From positions 1 through 25,198 of the forward strand of contig JAJYXA010000283.1 in NCBI GenBank assembly GCA_021791235.1: 25,198 nucleotides of DNA, in the 5' to 3' direction. The notes under the pieces were generated by a model, which was not told where the DNA came from, ran no database searches, and was given only the letters and a program-made list of their open reading frames with translations. Position numbers and translations under genes: made by a program. The stretch is from Pseudomonadota bacterium (GTDB lineage Bacteria; Pseudomonadota; Gammaproteobacteria; Burkholderiales; Thiobacillaceae). Below are positions 22,908-25,198 of this stretch, in pieces. Every line of letters begins with the position of its first letter. Positions within the stretch are counted from its first letter, which is position 1.

Positions 22908-23752
22908 CAAATGTCGCGTTGATTTTGTTGGCCATGCCTTGACGACTGCGGAGGGCGACCAAACAATCGCATCAAGGTAAAGATTGACGTGAGCGTCGCG
23001 GCATAGACGACAAGCTGGATGCCCGTGGGACGATCGGAGTACCCGACCAGTGTATGCAAGGCTTTCCCGGCTAGGCTACCGTCCGAAAGTGTGCCGGACG
23101 TATCCCAAACCACATGCGAGAGCACCGTCACCAACCCCGCCTGCTGGAGAAACACCATCGCCTGCGAAGCCATGCCCGCCGCAAGAAGCGCGATCAGCCA
23201 GCTCGTAACCGCAAACAGATGTCGCGTCGGAATACGCATCAAGCCAAAATACATTGTGGCGCTGACGACGGCGCCAAGTGCAAGGCCGATAGCACCTCCG
23301 AGGAACATCGAATTTGCCGTGCTGCCTGCAGACAATGCAATGCCATATAGAAACAGCACGATTTCCGATCCTTCGCGGAGAACCGCAACAGCCACTACGA
23401 CGGCCAACGCGGTCAGAGATCGCTGCCCCGTGACGACGGCGCTCCCCAACGATTGCATTTCCTGCGCCATATGGCGGCCTTCGCGCGCCATCCAGACATT
23501 GTGACCGGTCAGCATCAATACTGCGATAGCCATTACCGAGGCATTGAGCAGTTCTTGTCCGCTACCCGCCATCATGTTGGCGATAGCATCCGCGGATGCC
23601 GCCACCACGCATGCAGCTGCTATGCCCGCCACGACGCCGCCGCCGACCCAAAGGCTTCTCCGCGGTACCCCACGCGTGGCGGCCAGAACGATGCCGATCA
23701 CCAACCCGGCTTCAATGACTTCACGAAATACGATGATGAGCGTTGCGAGCAT
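22898..23752 (-). CDS. FTR1-family high-affinity iron permease
   Basis: A 284-residue membrane protein with about seven hydrophobic segments. The two iron-site motifs of FTR1/EfeU are present: REVIE (residues 10-14, helix 1) and REGSE (126-130, helix 4). I start it at ATG 23752, with GAGG upstream; a TTG at 23767 would add five residues. It follows the 259-residue exported protein gene after 11 bases and a cupredoxin-like gene further upstream. FTR1 permeases import Fe(III) across the inner membrane, usually after oxidation of Fe(II) by a periplasmic partner. The cupredoxin-like protein may play that partner's role, as in FtrABCD or EfeUOB systems. The Fur-like box before the operon supports iron regulation. 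Confidence 0.92.
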   Translation of the reverse strand: MLATLIIVFREVIEAGLVIGIVLAATRGVPRRSLWVGGGVVAGIAAACVVAASADAIANMMAGSGQELLNASVMAIAVLMLTGHNVWMAREGRHMAQEMQSLGSAVVTGQRSLTALAVVVAVAVLREGSEIVLFLYGIALSAGSTANSMFLGGAIGLALGAVVSATMYFGLMRIPTRHLFAVTSWLIALLAAGMASQAMVFLQQAGLVTVLSHVVWDTSGTLSDGSLAGKALHTLVGYSDRPTGIQLVVYAATLTSIFTLMRLFGRPPQSSRHGQQNQRDICSA

Positions 23753-23763
23753 GTCTGTTTGCC

Positions 23764-24543
23764 TCAAAAGTGCATTTCATATTCGACCAGCGCTCTTGCG
23801 ATGCCTCGAGCCGCCGCATCGCTTGCGCCGAATAAGTAGGCGAGCTGATAATTTATCGCCTGACCGAGCGGCAGGGGTCCGAAGAGTTTTCCATAGAGCG
23901 CCGGGCCAACGTAGTGCTCCTGCTTATTGAAACTGCCGAGCTGATGCCCCTGCCCAAAATCGCTTTGTACCTCCATGCCAGGCTGGAACCCGGCACTGTA
24001 GCGATAGCGCGTATTCCAGAGGAAAACGTAATCCGGACCGCCGGTATGCGCAGAGTGCTTTCCGATATTCTGAGCGAAGCCGATATTGGCCGTGCTGGTG
24101 AACCTGCCGATATCTTTCTGCAGCAACAACTTGACCTCCAATGAGTCCGGCGCGTCGCTTTGAGCGGCAAAATCATCGGCGACCAATATTCCGGCATCCA
24201 GCCACTTTTCGCCCGGCTCGAAAAACTGGTAGCGGGCTTCTATTTCCCGCGCCTGCAGTTGCGCAATACCCCCGGGGTCCCTTGACGATATGGCGCTGAC
24301 CACAATCTCCAATCGCGGAAGGGGTCCTGCCTCAAGCGATACTTCGCTTTCCCGCAGCCCATTCTTGTTCGGAGTCCGGTCAAAGCTACGGGAGCCGTTG
24401 TACTCAACCGAAAATTCTCGGTATTCGGTATTCGGCGAATATATTTCGTCCGCGGCGCTATCCTTTATTACGCCAGCAAAGGCAATGACTGCGGCCGCGG
24501 CAACGACATACGGAGGCAGAATTTTGATATCGGCTAACGGCAT
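23764..24543 (-). CDS. Unknown exported, probably outer-membrane barrel protein in the iron operon
   Basis: A 259-residue protein that I cannot assign to a named family. GGGGAGA lies before ATG. The N-terminus (about 10-32: [20 protein letters not shown]) looks like a signal peptide. The mature part has alternating strand patterns ([40 protein letters not shown]) and ends ALVEYEMHF, with a terminal Phe as in BAM-dependent outer-membrane proteins. There is no TonB box, plug domain or metal-binding motif. It sits between the cupredoxin-like gene and FTR1, where FtrABCD and EfeUOB operons have a periplasmic iron-binding or peroxidase-like protein. It may bring iron across the outer membrane or be a periplasmic accessory; both are inferences. 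Confidence 0.6.
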   Translation of the reverse strand: MPLADIKILPPYVVAAAAVIAFAGVIKDSAADEIYSPNTEYREFSVEYNGSRSFDRTPNKNGLRESEVSLEAGPLPRLEIVVSAISSRDPGGIAQLQAREIEARYQFFEPGEKWLDAGILVADDFAAQSDAPDSLEVKLLLQKDIGRFTSTANIGFAQNIGKHSAHTGGPDYVFLWNTRYRYSAGFQPGMEVQSDFGQGHQLGSFNKQEHYVGPALYGKLFGPLPLGQAINYQLAYLFGASDAAARGIARALVEYEMHF

Positions 24544-24599
24544 AAAAGACGATCTCCCCTGAATAATATGAATATCCCATCTGGGTGGGAACGTAAAAG

Positions 24600-24929
24600 C
24601 TATTTGGCGATGATGGTGCCCGTTGTCGTATCGCGGTGAAAGTCATCGAAGTAGCCATAACTGCCAGAATCCAATGGTCCGATGAATATGATTATTTCGC
24701 CGTTTGCACCGACCACTTTCTCGCGATTCAGGTCGCTGCTCTCGAACTCCGCGGGAGTCGCGTCCCGATTCTTCACGATGATTTTTATTTTCTGGCCTGC
24801 CGGTATGGTCAGGATTTTTGGAGAGAACTGATTGTTCTTGAGGGTGAGGACAAAGTCACCCGCATGTGCGGCTGCAGAAAATAGGAGGAAAGCCGATAAC
24901 GCAACCGAATAAAGCGAAGACCTTTTCAT
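24600..24929 (-). CDS. Periplasmic cupredoxin-like protein of the iron operon
   Basis: A 109-residue protein with a signal peptide ([18 protein letters not shown]). The mature part has the strand pattern [20 protein letters not shown], then [20 protein letters not shown], of the EfeO-type cupredoxin_1 domain. [21 protein letters not shown] closes the fold. The classical type-1 copper ligands Cys and Met are not evident, so it may use His/Glu ligands or bind a different metal, as reported for the FtrB/EfeO cupredoxin group. AGGAG is well placed before ATG. It is the first gene of the operon, 60 bases downstream of a Fur-like box. In FtrABCD-type systems this kind of protein accepts or oxidises Fe(II) before FTR1 import. 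Confidence 0.78.
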   Translation of the reverse strand: MKRSSLYSVALSAFLLFSAAAHAGDFVLTLKNNQFSPKILTIPAGQKIKIIVKNRDATPAEFESSDLNREKVVGANGEIIIFIGPLDSGSYGYFDDFHRDTTTGTIIAK

Positions 24930-24988
24930 TGATGCTGACTCCTCTCTGGATACTTGGGCACTGCCAATCGCAATTCATCAGCAGATTC

Positions 24989-25007
24989 AGTAATGATAAT
25001 TATTCTC
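24989..25007 (-). promoter_or_regulatory. Fur box upstream of the iron operon
   Basis: AGTAATGATAATTATTCTC matches 15 of 19 positions of the classical Fur consensus GATAATGATAATCATTATC. It lies 60 bases upstream of the cupredoxin-like start. The surrounding AT-rich stretch probably includes the promoter. Fur with Fe(II) would repress the three-gene iron operon, and possibly the divergent partial ORF at 25051. Confidence 0.75.
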
Positions 25008-25050
25008 AACAAAGAAATCAAGCCCACGGCGAGAAGTAGGATCACGTGCC

Positions 25051-25198
25051 ATGAAGATCGAAAACATCAGTGTGCTGTTGCACAACGGTCCTCCCAAAGT
25101 AAGCACCGAACAAATCGACCAGGGGTCAAAGCGGCTGAAAAATCGCAGACCAGTCGGCGAGCGCCTGCCGGTTCGCGATCCCATTGGAGGGTTCCGCC
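25051..25198 (+). CDS. Partial ORF of unknown function, cut by the window edge
   Basis: A frame from ATG 25051 runs open to the window end (49 codons; MKIENISVLLHNGPPKVSTE at the start). It is hydrophilic and basic (SKRLKNRRPVGERLPVR) with no signal peptide. The ribosome-binding site is weak. It lies divergent from the iron operon, just past the Fur box, so it may be co-regulated. I recognise no family, and the piece is too short to judge whether it is real. Confidence 0.3.
   Translation, partial: MKIENISVLLHNGPPKVSTEQIDQGSKRLKNRRPVGERLPVRDPIGGFR

Overview
The window is GC-rich, with short intergenic gaps, many translationally coupled genes and strong Shine-Dalgarno sequences. Gene content (a respiratory molybdoenzyme, NapC-type and other c-type cytochromes, a sigma-54 response regulator, and an FTR1 iron permease under a Fur-like box) points to a Gram-negative, respiratory proteobacterium. 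A betaproteobacterium of the Rhodocyclales type is my best guess, but the assignment rests on gene style only.

Left part (1-6336): a broken class II glutamine amidotransferase (174-485) is followed by a compact sulfur-related set on the + strand: a TlpA-like thioredoxin, a PLP trans-sulfuration enzyme, a cysteine desulfurase and a sulfide:quinone-oxidoreductase-like flavoprotein. A small CDF metal exporter lies opposite. Next comes a hypothetical gene (5637-6317) that looks 5'-truncated. A hairpin running exactly from stop codon to stop codon separates it from the convergent regulatory operon.

Centre (6334-22067): the main system. On the - strand, three translationally coupled genes encode a PhnD-like periplasmic binding protein, a membrane histidine kinase and an NtrC-type sigma-54 activator. 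A 456-base divergent intergenic region holds a good -24/-12 promoter (10227-10242), candidate activator sites and a possible leader ORF. Downstream on the + strand is a long, tightly packed operon: a Tat-exported molybdopterin catalytic subunit of the tetrathionate/polysulfide/arsenate reductase type; a four-cluster ferredoxin subunit; an unusual cytoplasmic multi-cluster Fe-S protein; a TorD-like chaperone; a periplasmic triheme cytochrome; an outer-membrane barrel with a coiled-coil N-terminus; a small PKD-like secreted protein; a FecR-PKD secreted protein; MoaA; MoaD; a monoheme cytochrome c; and, after an intrinsic terminator, a NapC-type tetraheme quinol dehydrogenase. No NrfD/TtrC/PsrC-type membrane subunit is present. 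My reading is that quinol electrons pass through the NapC-like protein and the soluble cytochromes to the molybdoenzyme, which reduces an unidentified oxyanion sensed by the binding protein. The substrate cannot be read from the sequence.

Right part (22068-25198): a decayed stretch holds a frameshifted CBS-domain gene, carrying a perfect 15-bp inverted repeat, run into a deleted AHSA1/SRPBCC remnant. A - strand iron-uptake operon follows (cupredoxin-like protein, unknown outer-membrane-type protein, FTR1 permease) with a Fur-like box upstream. A partial unknown ORF runs off the right edge. I saw no tRNA, rRNA, CRISPR array, transposase or integrase.
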